A DNA stretch of 64,000 bases from Acidobacteriota bacterium. GTDB taxonomy: Bacteria > Acidobacteriota > Blastocatellia > Pyrinomonadales > Pyrinomonadaceae. Where the stretch lies: assembly GCA_025463135.1 (NCBI GenBank), contig JAOAPY010000051.1:1-64000 (forward strand), read 5' to 3'. Shown here in pieces: positions 24,302 through 33,560 of this stretch. A program made the translations under genes and the position numbers. The notes below the pieces were generated by a model, which ran no database searches, was not told the DNA's origin, and was given only the letters and a program-made list of their open reading frames with translations. How positions within the stretch are numbered: position 1 is the first letter of the stretch; every line of letters starts with the position of its first letter.

Positions 24302-25165
24302 TCAGCTATCGCCCAGCCATTCACCATGATAGACAACCTCGGCGATCCCCGTGAGGACAACCTCGCCATCATCTTGCCAGCGAACATTCACAGTGCCGCC
24401 GGGCGTGCGGACTTCCACCTGGCGATCGGTGAAGCCATTGATCATCGAAGCAACGGCTGCCGCGCAGGAACAGGTTCCCGAAGCGGTTGTTTCACCTACA
24501 CCGCGCTCCCAGATGCGCAAGTCGATCTTTTCCCGATCCAGCACATGCACGAATTCCACATTGGTACGTTCGGGAAACCGTTCGTGGTGTTCGATCGCTT
24601 TCCCTATTCGGCGCCAATCCAGCGCATCAAAGTCCTCGACAAAAATGGCGCAGTTGGGATTGCCCATTTCGAGCGCAGTTACGTTGAACGTGTCGCCGGC
24701 CACAACCAGAAGATAGCCTACGACCTGCGCCAGCGGTTCCGGGATCGACATCGGGATCGACTCGCTATCGAGTCGGGGCTGGCCCAACTCGGAATCGAAC
24801 AGGTAGGTTCCGGGACCGATTTGATCACGCAGGAAATATCGTTTTAGGCCGGACTTTGTACTCAAGCGCAGTTCGCTGTTCGACCAAAGCTTGCGATAAA
24901 ACAAATATGAAGCTGCGCAACGCGTGCCATTGCCCGACAGTCCAGCTTCGCTGCCATCGGGATTGAAGATGCGAACGCTGAAGTCGGCGTCGCCACTGTC
25001 CACCCGATCGACAACCGCGATTCCGTCCGCGCCCGCGCCGTAGTGACGATTACAAATCTCGCGCGCGAACCGGCTGAGATTGGTAACCTCGGCAGCAAGC
25101 GCGCCGGCTTCGATCACCAGATAATCGTTGCCATAGCCATGAAACTTTGTGAAGTGTACTGACAT
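24302..25165 (-). CDS. dapF: Diaminopimelate epimerase (variant active site)
   Basis: 287 residues, two-domain DapF fold: FTKFHGYGNDYLVIE at the start, GLSGNGTRCAA with the first catalytic Cys83, EMGNPNCAIFV and ERGVGETTASG. DapF interconverts LL- and meso-diaminopimelate for lysine and peptidoglycan. In E. coli DapF the second catalytic Cys lies in GETQACGSGAC; here the same block reads GETTASGTCSC, so Ser229 sits at that position and Cys232/Cys234 follow. The enzyme may use a shifted Cys or a different substrate. It is 34 bases downstream of dacB. Confidence 0.88.
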   Translation of the reverse strand: MSVHFTKFHGYGNDYLVIEAGALAAEVTNLSRFAREICNRHYGAGADGIAVVDRVDSGDADFSVRIFNPDGSEAGLSGNGTRCAASYLFYRKLWSNSELRLSTKSGLKRYFLRDQIGPGTYLFDSELGQPRLDSESIPMSIPEPLAQVVGYLLVVAGDTFNVTALEMGNPNCAIFVEDFDALDWRRIGKAIEHHERFPERTNVEFVHVLDREKIDLRIWERGVGETTASGTCSCAAAVASMINGFTDRQVEVRTPGGTVNVRWQDDGEVVLTGIAEVVYHGEWLGDS

Positions 25166-25199
25166 GCTGTTATTAGAAACCCCTGATCAAGCGGTAAGG

Positions 25200-26885
25200 T
25201 CACCGCTGTGATCGCCCTGCAAACGATGCCAGCAGCACCGCGATGGGATCGATACAAACCGTGCGCGGCTCAGCGTCACGTGGATAGTTGTTAGCGACGA
25301 TCGAAAACACCAGGTTCTCGCCCGCCGCGCTGGTCACATATCCGGACAAACTCGCGGCAGAACTAAGTGAACCGGTTTTTCCGCGCAAATTATTTTCCGC
25401 GACCGTCCCTTTCATCCGGTTGCGCAGCGTGCCGTCGACGCCGGCGATGGGCAAGGCATCACGCCAGACCGACGCGTACTTGTGCCTGCTCATGTACGTC
25501 AGCAATTGCACCGTAGCTGCGGCGGTTATCATGTCGTTGCGAGATAATCCTGAACCGTCCGAGAGGACCAGGACCTCAGGATTGAGGCCGGCTTCTTTTA
25601 AAAAAGATTTTACTACTTCGAGGCCCGCATCTTCACTCGTCAGGTCGCCGTTGGAATTCTTCAGGGGTGCGGTCGCACTCTTTCCCAAAGTTCGCAAAAC
25701 CAATTCGGTGTAGAGATTCTGGCTCGGCTTTAATGTGTGCGCAGCAATCAGACTCAGCGGCGGAGATGGCATGTTTGTAATTTCGACGCGTGACTCAGTT
25801 GACTGAACCGACGCGTTAACCAAACGTGGGATGATACTGCGTTCCGGTTTGCCATCGGTTGTCCGGATCTTACCGGTCACGGTCACGCCGTGTTGCGCCA
25901 GGGCCGCTCGTAAGAGCTGGACGAAGAGCATTGCCGGATGAGAGATAGCAATCCCGCCCGTGTAGCCTTTGTCTTCCAACGGGATTACGCCCGAGACTTC
26001 GAGTGTGTTCTCTTGTAACCCGCGATAGATATTCACACTTCTCGGAGTTCCCCTGGCCACGGTCACGACGCGATTAACAATCGTCAGCAAGGGATCGGGT
26101 GGCCCAGTCGTTACCAAACCGGGCGCGCCGACCTGCGATCCAGGTTTGATGAACAGGTCCAACGAATTGTCATTGACTGTGAGCGAGCTGACTTCGGCTC
26201 CAAAGTACCAGGTCAAGTCTTCCCATTCCCAGCCTGAACCAAACTGAGGGCCGGTGAAATAAGATTCATCGCCCACCAGATCACCCTCAACACGCTTGAC
26301 GCCCGCGGCAGCAATCCTGGTCGCCAGATCATCGATTCCCTTATAGTAATCACCGTTGTTGAAGCGCGCCGCAATCGAAGGATCACCGCGACCGTAAATG
26401 ATCAGATCGCCATGAATCGTTCCTTCAGCGTCAGGTTTGACAGCGGCTTGGACGGAAGTGGTAAAACGAAAGTCCGGCGACAGCCGGTCGAGCGCCGCGG
26501 CTATTGTATAAAGCTTCATGTTCGAAGCCGGGCGCACGAGCTTGTTGGCGTTCTCTTCAAATAACACTCGCCCCGTGTCCAATGATGCAACTTTGACCGC
26601 AACCATGGCCGACGCCAGTTCGGGCTTTCGCAGAATTTCCGCAATGCGGCTTTGCAGCTCGGCAAGTGATTTTGTAGTCGTAGCACTACGGGGCGCAGTT
26701 GGGGTTGGCGATGCTTGAGGTGTCGGAACCGGAGTCGCACCTGGCGTTGGAACCGGACTGGCCTGCGTTGTTGGCGAGGGAACAACCTTACGTTCTCGCT
26801 GTGGGAAATGATTCCCGGGCAGCGCCGAGACGCCGCCTATACTTAGAACCAGAAATATTAGGACTGAAATAGGGCGCTTGCTCAT
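25200..26885 (-). CDS. dacB: D-alanyl-D-alanine carboxypeptidase/endopeptidase (PBP4 type)
   Basis: 561 residues from the MSKRPIS Met (26885). A signal peptide is followed by a Pro/Thr-rich linker (about 36-65) and the peptidase S13 domain. Active-site motifs: Ser121-x2-Lys124 in RPASNMKLYT, Ser-x-Asn in the LSDGSGLSRND block, and KTG in LRGKTGSLSS. It trims pentapeptides and cleaves D-Ala-DAP cross-links in the periplasm. The dapF gene follows closely, so both peptidoglycan functions are probably co-transcribed. Confidence 0.93.
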   Translation of the reverse strand: MSKRPISVLIFLVLSIGGVSALPGNHFPQRERKVVPSPTTQASPVPTPGATPVPTPQASPTPTAPRSATTTKSLAELQSRIAEILRKPELASAMVAVKVASLDTGRVLFEENANKLVRPASNMKLYTIAAALDRLSPDFRFTTSVQAAVKPDAEGTIHGDLIIYGRGDPSIAARFNNGDYYKGIDDLATRIAAAGVKRVEGDLVGDESYFTGPQFGSGWEWEDLTWYFGAEVSSLTVNDNSLDLFIKPGSQVGAPGLVTTGPPDPLLTIVNRVVTVARGTPRSVNIYRGLQENTLEVSGVIPLEDKGYTGGIAISHPAMLFVQLLRAALAQHGVTVTGKIRTTDGKPERSIIPRLVNASVQSTESRVEITNMPSPPLSLIAAHTLKPSQNLYTELVLRTLGKSATAPLKNSNGDLTSEDAGLEVVKSFLKEAGLNPEVLVLSDGSGLSRNDMITAAATVQLLTYMSRHKYASVWRDALPIAGVDGTLRNRMKGTVAENNLRGKTGSLSSAASLSGYVTSAAGENLVFSIVANNYPRDAEPRTVCIDPIAVLLASFAGRSQR

Positions 26886-26965
26886 GATCATGCTTGGCAT
26901 CTCAACAAAGAACTATGCGTGCGCGGCTTGGCGAACCTACAGGGCATGCCGCACACGATAGCGGT

Positions 26966-29443
26966 TCAATCTCCCTCGACCGTTGGCCGCGAAGATCTGG
27001 ATTTATCCGCTTGCCTCACCTTACTCATCAACTCCACAAATCGTGGATCGTCTCGCAACGCAGCCCAATTCGGATCGTTTTCAAAGCAGGGCCGGTTTTC
27101 ATTCCCCAAGGCAATGGAGCGCGCCAGCCACGCGAACGCTTCATCCCGCGCATTCTCTAATGCATAAACCGACGCGACTGAGTAAGCGATGTCCGGATCG
27201 ACTTCCGCGTTCCGCTTGACCGCTTCGGTCAGTTGCGCCCTTGCTTCTTCGTGGTGCCCCTGCGCACTTAAGAACATTCCCAGGAATGGCCGAATACCGT
27301 GCATGCCCGGATGTCTTTCCACTGTCTGCCCCATATGCTCAGCGGCCGCATCCGTTTGGCCCGTGTAATACAAACTGAGCGCGCGAAAAGTGCGCACCAG
27401 GGGATTGTCAGGCTCACCCGCGTTATCCAATTCACGCGTCGCATTTTCAAATTGGCCCATGTACATGTAAATCAGGGCGCGATTGTAACTGGCCACTACA
27501 TGCGCCGCCGGATCCAATCGCACCAGCCTATCGAAACTTCGCAAGGCGCGCGCATACTCGCCGTCCAAACGGTGCAGTGTGGCTTTGACGAAATGCACGA
27601 CTGCTTCACTGGGCGCTTCTTTGCGCATCTGCGCGACCTCGTCGCGGGCCTTCTGCTTTTCGCCCCGCCACAGATAGACAAAAACCATCAGCATACGGGA
27701 TTCGGCGATGTGGGAATCAATCGCCAACGCTTTGCTGAAAGCGGCCTCGGCGCGCTCGAAGTCTTCAGCTCCGCCAAATCCTTTGAAGACTTTATTGACG
27801 TAAGCAGCGCCCAGACCATCGTGGGCCAGTGCGAAATTTCCATCGAGCTTAATAGCGTTTTGAAAGTGTTCAATCGCGGTATCGCAATCTTCGGGCGCGA
27901 CAGAGCGAAAAATGAAACGAGCAAACGAATCGCGACCGCGCAGATACTCTTCATAAGCAGCCGAGCTTTCTGTGGCCGGCTTGGCGATTTTCACCTGTTC
28001 GGCGGGACTGAGTTCGAGGCTCAAGCCCTCGACGATGCGCTGCGCGATCGTGTCCTGTACCGTAATGATGTCAGCAGCCGAGGTATCGATGCGGTCACTC
28101 CAGAGGATATCGCCGGAACGAACGTCCAGGAGTTGTGCGGTGACGCGGAAGCGTTCGCCCGCATGAATAAATCCCGCGGCCAGCACAGCGCCCACGTTCA
28201 GTTCGTGTCCGACCTCCCGGGGATCGATCTGTTGACCCTGATATTTGGCAATCACCGACGAAGGACGGACCACCAGTGAGCGCACCCGGGCCAGTTCCGT
28301 AATCACCGCGTCGGCGAGCGAGAACTCGTAAAAACTCGATGCAGCGTCGTTACCGATATTCTTAAATGGGAGAATCGCCAGACTCTTTTTCTCCTGATCG
28401 GTAATGGTTGTAAACGGAGTTTCGTGGACCGCCTGTCTGGGCGAAGTTGTAAAGTTCGGGCTTGAGGTCGGACTTTCAGACTTTCCGATACTGCGAATCC
28501 AACGCATTGCGCGCGACACGGGATTTGCGCCTGCCACATGACGCGGGGGTTCGGGCGCAATAGTATCCAACGGCGCGCCGCCACTGGCAGCATTTGTCAC
28601 CTCCTGAAGGACGGCGCGCAGTTCGTCTCGCATCTCTTCCATTTTCTGGTAACGATCGCGCGGGTCTTTGGCAATCGCACGATCCAAAATCTGCTGCAGC
28701 CGCGCCGGTAGCGGATCGCGACGCATCTCGGCCAACGGCTTCGGTGCGTCATACAAGACGGCGTGCCGCACATCGATGGTGCTTTTACCGCGAAAAGGCC
28801 AGGTGCCGGTGACCATCTCGTACAACAAGACGCCGGTGGAAAAGATGTCCGCGCGTTTATCGACGCGGTCGCCGCGCGCTTGTTCGGGTGCGGCATAAGT
28901 GGCAGTGCCATAGGGCACCCCAACTTCAGTTAGTTCAGTGCGATGTATGCCCGAGGAGCTCGCCTCTTCATCATCCAGAAGTTTGGCCAGACCAAAGTCA
29001 AGAATCTTCACCTGTCCCGAAGGCGTCACCATCACGTTGCCGGATTTCACATCTCGATGAATGATGCCGCGGGCGTGGGCCACCGCGAGGGCGTCGGCCA
29101 CCTGTATGGCAATCAGCAGCGCGCTCCTCAATTCCAATGGATGCCCATTGACTAATTGTCTGACGTTTTTCCCTTCCACGTGCTGCATCGCGATGAAGTG
29201 CACGCCCTCGATTTCGTCGAGGTCGAAAATTGTGCAGATGTTGGGATGGTCGAGCGAAGAGGCCAGGCGCGCTTCGCGTTCAAAGCGTTTCAGGTTGGCT
29301 TCTTTGACGGTCAATTCCGGCGGCAGCACCTTAACGACCACGGTGCGGCCCAGCTTTGTATCGGTGGCCCTGTAGACAGTGCCCTGCCCGCCCACGCCGA
29401 TTTTTTCCAGAATGCGATAGTGGTGGAGTGTTTTGCCGATCAT
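26966..29443 (-). CDS. Ser/Thr protein kinase with TolB-like and TPR regions
   Basis: 825 residues. Kinase domain at about 9-275: Gly loop IGVGGQGTVY, Lys38, Glu57, HRDVKSGN with Asp131, and DFG with Asp149. A linker is followed by a TolB-N/FlgO-like region (about 355-500: LAILPFKNIGND, GHELNVGAVLAAGF, AQLLDVRSGDILWSD) and then about eight TPR units to the end. No membrane segment is seen, unlike many PASTA kinases. It is a cytoplasmic signalling kinase with protein-binding repeats; target unknown. Its ATG overlaps the stop of the heptose kinase gene (ATGA, 4 bases). Confidence 0.93.
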   Translation of the reverse strand: MIGKTLHHYRILEKIGVGGQGTVYRATDTKLGRTVVVKVLPPELTVKEANLKRFEREARLASSLDHPNICTIFDLDEIEGVHFIAMQHVEGKNVRQLVNGHPLELRSALLIAIQVADALAVAHARGIIHRDVKSGNVMVTPSGQVKILDFGLAKLLDDEEASSSGIHRTELTEVGVPYGTATYAAPEQARGDRVDKRADIFSTGVLLYEMVTGTWPFRGKSTIDVRHAVLYDAPKPLAEMRRDPLPARLQQILDRAIAKDPRDRYQKMEEMRDELRAVLQEVTNAASGGAPLDTIAPEPPRHVAGANPVSRAMRWIRSIGKSESPTSSPNFTTSPRQAVHETPFTTITDQEKKSLAILPFKNIGNDAASSFYEFSLADAVITELARVRSLVVRPSSVIAKYQGQQIDPREVGHELNVGAVLAAGFIHAGERFRVTAQLLDVRSGDILWSDRIDTSAADIITVQDTIAQRIVEGLSLELSPAEQVKIAKPATESSAAYEEYLRGRDSFARFIFRSVAPEDCDTAIEHFQNAIKLDGNFALAHDGLGAAYVNKVFKGFGGAEDFERAEAAFSKALAIDSHIAESRMLMVFVYLWRGEKQKARDEVAQMRKEAPSEAVVHFVKATLHRLDGEYARALRSFDRLVRLDPAAHVVASYNRALIYMYMGQFENATRELDNAGEPDNPLVRTFRALSLYYTGQTDAAAEHMGQTVERHPGMHGIRPFLGMFLSAQGHHEEARAQLTEAVKRNAEVDPDIAYSVASVYALENARDEAFAWLARSIALGNENRPCFENDPNWAALRDDPRFVELMSKVRQADKSRSSRPTVEGD

Positions 29444-30429
29444 GATTCAAACGACGCGATCAACTCTTCCGCGCTTGTCGTCGCCGTACCCACTTTACCG
29501 ACCACTACACCGGCCGCGTGGTTTGCCAGCGTGGCTGCTTCGATCATCCCGGCACCGGCCGCCAGTGCGCCCGCGAGTGTCGCGATCACCGTATCACCCG
29601 CGCCGGTGACATCGTACACCTCGCGCGCTACGGTCTGCACGAAAACCGGATCGCCATTCCCTTCCAAAAGCATCATGCCGCGATCGCCACGCGTCACCAG
29701 GACCGAATCGCAGCCGAGCTTCGCGCGGAGCACCACGGCTGCCTGATGCAAACCTTCGTCTGACTCATCTTCCAGGTTCGCCATACGCAGAGCTTCATGA
29801 TGATTCGGAGTCACCAGAGTAGCCGGGCGATAGAAATTGAAGTTGCGTATTTTGGGATCGATAAGCACCGGCATGCGACCGTAAGCCAGGGGCAGAATTG
29901 CCGCCAGGATTCTCTCAGTGACTACTCCTTTGTCATAGTCCGACACCACCAGGGCGTCCGCATCCTCAAGAGCGACCTCGAGAGTTCTGATCACGAGGTT
30001 CTCTATCTCGAAAACAACGGGCGTGCGTTGCTCACGATCGGCCCGGACGACAAGTTGGTTGTGCGCGATAATGCGCGTCTTGGTTGTTGACGGCCTGCTG
30101 TCATCAACAATTAGATTGCCGTCCGGCTGGCCAGGATTCGCCTCAGCCAGGGCAATGCGCAATCGGTCGCCGGCTGCGTCTTTTCCAATTACACCAATCA
30201 CGCAGGCCTGCGCCCCCAGGGCGACGAGATTTGCCAGCACATTCGCCGCGCCCCCCAGATGGATCGACTCGCGACGAATATCAACCACCGGCACGGGCGC
30301 TTCGGGCGAGATGCGCGTCACTTCGCCCCAGACAAACTCATCGAGCATCACGTCGCCCAACACCACGATCTTGCGATCGCGGATTGAGCTCAATATCTTT
30401 TCAGCGCGTTTCCTGGTCGGTTGGTCCAT
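29440..30429 (-). CDS. rfaE1: D-glycero-beta-D-manno-heptose-7-phosphate kinase
   Basis: 329 residues from ATG 30427-30429 (a GTG two codons earlier is possible). PfkB-type sugar kinase: GDVMLDEFVWGEVTRISPEAPVPVV is the HldE/RfaE1 signature, with HLGGAANVLANLVALGA, and DVTGAGDTV holding the catalytic Asp. It lacks the nucleotidyltransferase half of HldE. It makes heptose-1,7-bisphosphate for LPS inner core. The heptosyltransferase gene lies upstream, which fits the pathway. Confidence 0.92.
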   Translation of the reverse strand: MDQPTRKRAEKILSSIRDRKIVVLGDVMLDEFVWGEVTRISPEAPVPVVDIRRESIHLGGAANVLANLVALGAQACVIGVIGKDAAGDRLRIALAEANPGQPDGNLIVDDSRPSTTKTRIIAHNQLVVRADREQRTPVVFEIENLVIRTLEVALEDADALVVSDYDKGVVTERILAAILPLAYGRMPVLIDPKIRNFNFYRPATLVTPNHHEALRMANLEDESDEGLHQAAVVLRAKLGCDSVLVTRGDRGMMLLEGNGDPVFVQTVAREVYDVTGAGDTVIATLAGALAAGAGMIEAATLANHAAGVVVGKVGTATTSAEELIASFES

Positions 30430-30459
30430 GATCACTTAAGGGGCTATTGCGAACCTGAA

Positions 30460-30576
30460 TTTCCCGCAAAGCGCCAAGGCGCAACGAACCGCAATGCTCG
30501 CGGACTACTTTCATTTTGATCGGTCTTAAAAATCTCTCGTATTCATCCGCGCTCTACTTGGGTTCTTTGCGGGAAA
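30460..30576. repeat. CGCAAAG element with 12-bp inverted ends
   Basis: tttcccgcaaag (30460-30471) and ctttgcgggaaa (30565-30576) are perfect reverse complements. From 30463, 9-bp words run cccgcaaag, cgccaaggc, gcaacgaac. Same word family as at 7527 and 57884. Confidence 0.7.
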
Positions 30577-30607
30577 CTGTCCTTAACTGTTATCCAGGAG
30601 CTAAACA

Positions 30608-31753
30608 TCATGCACTCTCGCGTAATACTCTATCGATCGCTGACGTCACTCGTTCAACCGGTACGCGCAGAATGCATTCCGGCTGCGCAAATTTTTCGCA
30701 GAAGTAACCATGACAGGGCTGGCATTCCATCTCTTCCAGGACAATTTCGGCCGGCGCGGTTGCCCACGGTTTCCAGTGCGCGACGTTTGATGAGCCAAAG
30801 ACAACCACCGCCGGCGTATTTACGGCGGCCGCGATGTGCGCAATGCCGCTGTCATTGCCGATAAATAATCGCGCCCGCGCAGCCAGTGCCGTAACTTCAG
30901 GCAGCGACAGATCCGTAAAGGCCACGATTGACGCGGAGGAATTGGCGATCAGATTCCGCACCGTTCCGGCCTCGTTTGGTGCGGCCAGGGCCACCGTCGC
31001 CAGACCGCGCCGGTCCAGATACTCAACTACTCGCGCGAATTTCTCGGTGGCCCACTGCTTCGTGGCAAACGCGGTCGCAGGATGGACCATGGCAAAAGGC
31101 GTCAGCGTATCAATCCCGGCGGCGCTTAGCCTTCCCGAGATGCCGGCCGCCGCCGTTTCAGAAATTGCCAGGTGTGTGGGCGGCCGGTCGCTGACAGGTA
31201 CGCCGGTCCAACCCAGGAGGGCAAGTTGTTGTTCGACTGAATGCGCCCTGGCAGCGCCCCAAAGTACCAATGATGACGGCGCGAGGTGGCTGTGTAATCG
31301 AGCGTACTGATAGTGCGCAAAGCCGACCCGATGACGCGCACCGGAAGCGCGTGTCAACAGCGTGGCTGTCGTGCCGCCATGCAGGTTATAAACAACATCA
31401 TATTGTTTGCCGCGAATCGCTCGCGCGACCTGAAGACGCGCGGCAGTACTGTCTCGCTCAAGTACGATTACTTTGTCCACGTGCTCAAAGCCTTCCAGCA
31501 CCGGCGCGACCCAGTCTTCCAGTAAGATATCGATACGAGCGTGGGGAAGAAATCTGCGCAAAGCGAAAAGCGAAGGAGTAGTGAGCACTGTGTCGCCAAT
31601 CGAGCGCAGGCGCACTATCAGAACGCGCTCTACTTTGCTCCAGTCCCAGCGAGGCGGCCCCAACGGTTGCGGGCCCTCGTCAGGTTGCAATCCCTGCATG
31701 GCGACGGAGCGCATCCGCGGAGACGACTCAACTATTTCCCGCAGGCTCTTCAT
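30608..31753 (-). CDS. Glycosyltransferase family 9 (LPS heptosyltransferase type)
   Basis: 381 residues. The core has VLIVRLRSIGDTVLTTPSLFALRR (about 44-67), HPATAFATKQWATEKFARVV and GNDSGIAHIAAAVNTPAVVVFG, the GT9/ADP-heptosyltransferase blocks. A C-terminal CQPCHGYFCEKF cluster with further Cys (ECILRV) is also usual for this group. It adds heptose to LPS core on the inner face of the inner membrane. Its 5' end overlaps the Trm112 gene by 26 bases, and the heptose kinase gene is downstream. Confidence 0.9.
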   Translation of the reverse strand: MKSLREIVESSPRMRSVAMQGLQPDEGPQPLGPPRWDWSKVERVLIVRLRSIGDTVLTTPSLFALRRFLPHARIDILLEDWVAPVLEGFEHVDKVIVLERDSTAARLQVARAIRGKQYDVVYNLHGGTTATLLTRASGARHRVGFAHYQYARLHSHLAPSSLVLWGAARAHSVEQQLALLGWTGVPVSDRPPTHLAISETAAAGISGRLSAAGIDTLTPFAMVHPATAFATKQWATEKFARVVEYLDRRGLATVALAAPNEAGTVRNLIANSSASIVAFTDLSLPEVTALAARARLFIGNDSGIAHIAAAVNTPAVVVFGSSNVAHWKPWATAPAEIVLEEMECQPCHGYFCEKFAQPECILRVPVERVTSAIDRVLRESA

Positions 31754-31919
31754 CTTCTATGGTCGCTTCGTCGATTAGCATGACGGGAATGTCGTCGCGA
31801 ATGGGATAGACGCGGTGACATTCGACACATTTCAAGCCGCTGCCGTCAGGTTTCAATTCCACCTTGGCCTTACAGGCCGGGCAAGCAAGTATTTCCAACA
31901 AATCCTGACTAATTGCCAT
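31728..31919 (-). CDS. Trm112 family zinc-ribbon-like protein
   Basis: 63 residues: LLEILACPACKAKVELKP, GLKCVECHRVYPIRDDIPVMLIDEA. Four Cys (CPAC, CVEC) form the knuckles, and the YPIRDDIPVML strand is the Trm112/UPF0434 signature. Bacterial members may support methyltransferases or lipid A/LPS steps; here it overlaps a heptosyltransferase gene, which hints at the latter. First gene of the heptose-kinase operon. Confidence 0.88.
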   Translation of the reverse strand: MAISQDLLEILACPACKAKVELKPDGSGLKCVECHRVYPIRDDIPVMLIDEATIEDEEPAGNS

Positions 31920-32126
31920 TGGTTAGCACCTTTCGATTCATTGAGTTGGCTGCATTTGGGTGTGCTCAAAAGCGAAGCTTTTGGGAGAGCCGAGCTTAGC
32001 GTAATAAGAAGTGGGGAGCAAGACTGCCGGTGTTTTGGTAATGGCGGTGTTTTGAGGTTTCTTTTCAGCCCGGCGCGAATGTCAGGTAAGATTCGCCGGA
32101 CTACTAGCCCGTACCGGCTGCCAGAC

Positions 32127-32603
32127 GTGAAAAAACACATTCTCAGTTATGGTCTCATCTACGGACTGTGCGGCGGTCTGTTAATCGTCGCGCTGAAGCT
32201 GGTTGAGTATCGCTTCCTGGTGCTGGAACACTCTATCGAGATCTACGGAGGCTTGATAGCGCTGATGTTTTCTTCGCTTGGTGTCTGGTTGGGACTGAAA
32301 CTCACGAAGAAAAAAGAAATTATTATCGAGCGGGAGCGGATAGTTGAAAGAGAAGTTCCAGTGTTCGGGGCGCCACAGTTTGCGCTTAATGAAGAAAGGC
32401 TGCGCGAGTTGGCAATCACTAAACGCGAACTCGAGATTCTCGAATTAATCGCCGGCGGTCTGAGCAATCGAGAGATTGCCGCCAAGTTGTTCGTAAGCGA
32501 GAACACAGTCAAAACCCACTCCAGCCGCTTGTTCGATAAACTGAGCGCAAAGCGCAGGACCCAGGCAGTGCAGATTGGGAAGGAATTGGGACTGATACCT
32601 TAA
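32127..32603 (+). CDS. Membrane-anchored LuxR-type HTH regulator
   Basis: 158 residues from a GTG at 32127 (VKKHILSYGLIYG). Two hydrophobic segments (about 5-25 and 38-60) are followed by a charged KKKEIIIERERIVERE stretch and a C-terminal LuxR/GerE HTH domain: ITKRELEILELIAGGLSNREIAAKLF, SENTVKTHSSRLFDKL. There is no receiver or ligand domain, so the membrane part must carry any sensing. A frame open upstream to 31815 is not needed. It lies divergent to the Trm112 gene. Confidence 0.85.
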   Translation: MKKHILSYGLIYGLCGGLLIVALKLVEYRFLVLEHSIEIYGGLIALMFSSLGVWLGLKLTKKKEIIIERERIVEREVPVFGAPQFALNEERLRELAITKRELEILELIAGGLSNREIAAKLFVSENTVKTHSSRLFDKLSAKRRTQAVQIGKELGLIP

Positions 32604-32612
32604 AGGGGTCTG

Positions 32613-32806
32613 AGGCCCGAAGGGCCGGCATTCAATAGCCACGTCCGTGAGGGCGTGGAGAAGAATGCTCGCCATAGCTTAAGGCCCGAAGGGCCGGCAC
32701 TGCCCCACCTCACTTCCCTATTCCGCACCTGCTGCGCTCATCATTTTTTTGAAACTCATTCCACGCCCTCACGAACGTGGCTATTGAATGCCGGCCCTTC
32801 GGGCCT
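32613..32806. repeat. 47-bp inverted repeat with an internal partial copy
   Basis: 32613-32659 and 32760-32806 are reverse complements over 47 bases with one mismatch (CGTCCGTG against CGTTCGTG). The core ggcccgaagggcc is itself palindromic and occurs a third time at about 32682-32694. It fills most of the gap after the LuxR-type gene; no gene is seen in 32604-32990. Confidence 0.9.
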
Positions 32807-32990
32807 AAAAGTTTCGGAGACTCCTCATTAACATTAGCGTAGACTTCCGGAACTTAATCACGCTTATTCAAAGTAACTAAAGTATGATTTTCCGGCTCAA
32901 CGCGCGAAATCACCCGAAAGTATGACGACAAACCCGGCACTCTAAACTAATTTGTCGGCGCTGGAATTCTCTAAAATTAGGAGCGCAGCT

Positions 32991-33560
32991 ATGAAGAAAA
33001 CTGTTTTGACCTTTGGGCTCATTTCCGGCGCCATCCTGGCGCTAATGATGTTTTCGACGTTGCCTTTTATGGACAAGATTGGCTTTGATAAGGGAGAAAT
33101 CATTGGCTACACCGGGATGGTGCTTTCCTTTCTCATGGTGTTCTTTGGTATCCGGTCGTATCGGGAAAATGTTAATGGCGGCCAGATTACTTTCGGACGG
33201 GCATTTGCCGTCGGCATTTTGATCACTCTCGTATCCTGCGTCTGCTATGTAGTGGCTTGGGAAATCATCTACTTCAAGTTCATGCCGGATTTCGCTGAGA
33301 AGTACGCGCAACATATAGTCGATAAAGCGCGGGCCTCAGGCGCCAGCCCGCAGGCAATTGAGCTTCAGATACAGCAAATGAAAAGCTTCAAGGCGATGTA
33401 CGACAATCCATTGATCAATGCAGCGCTTTCTTTCCTTGAGCCGCTTCCGATTGGGTTCCTCATTACGCTGATATCCGCGGCCATTCTGAAGAAGAAAAAG
33501 AAATCTGATGTGAGACACGCGGACGATGACGAGTTCGCAAAGATTCAGCCCCAAACCTAG
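32991..33560 (+). CDS. DUF4199 family membrane protein
   Basis: 189 residues from ATG 32991, with AGGAG nine bases upstream. Four hydrophobic segments (MKKTVLTFGLISGAILALMM, IIGYTGMVLSFLMVFFGIRSY, FAVGILITLVSCVCYVVAWEI, IGFLITLISAAIL) with a soluble helical loop between the third and fourth. The pattern FFGIRSYRENVNGGQITFGRAF is the DUF4199 signature. Function unknown. It converges on the VWFA gene and overlaps its end by four bases. Confidence 0.85.
   Translation: MKKTVLTFGLISGAILALMMFSTLPFMDKIGFDKGEIIGYTGMVLSFLMVFFGIRSYRENVNGGQITFGRAFAVGILITLVSCVCYVVAWEIIYFKFMPDFAEKYAQHIVDKARASGASPQAIELQIQQMKSFKAMYDNPLINAALSFLEPLPIGFLITLISAAILKKKKKSDVRHADDDEFAKIQPQT

Noticed and set aside
27299-28279. A 326-codon frame opposite the kinase gene
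   Set aside because: Shadow of the TPR and TolB-like part of the kinase; no family resemblance.
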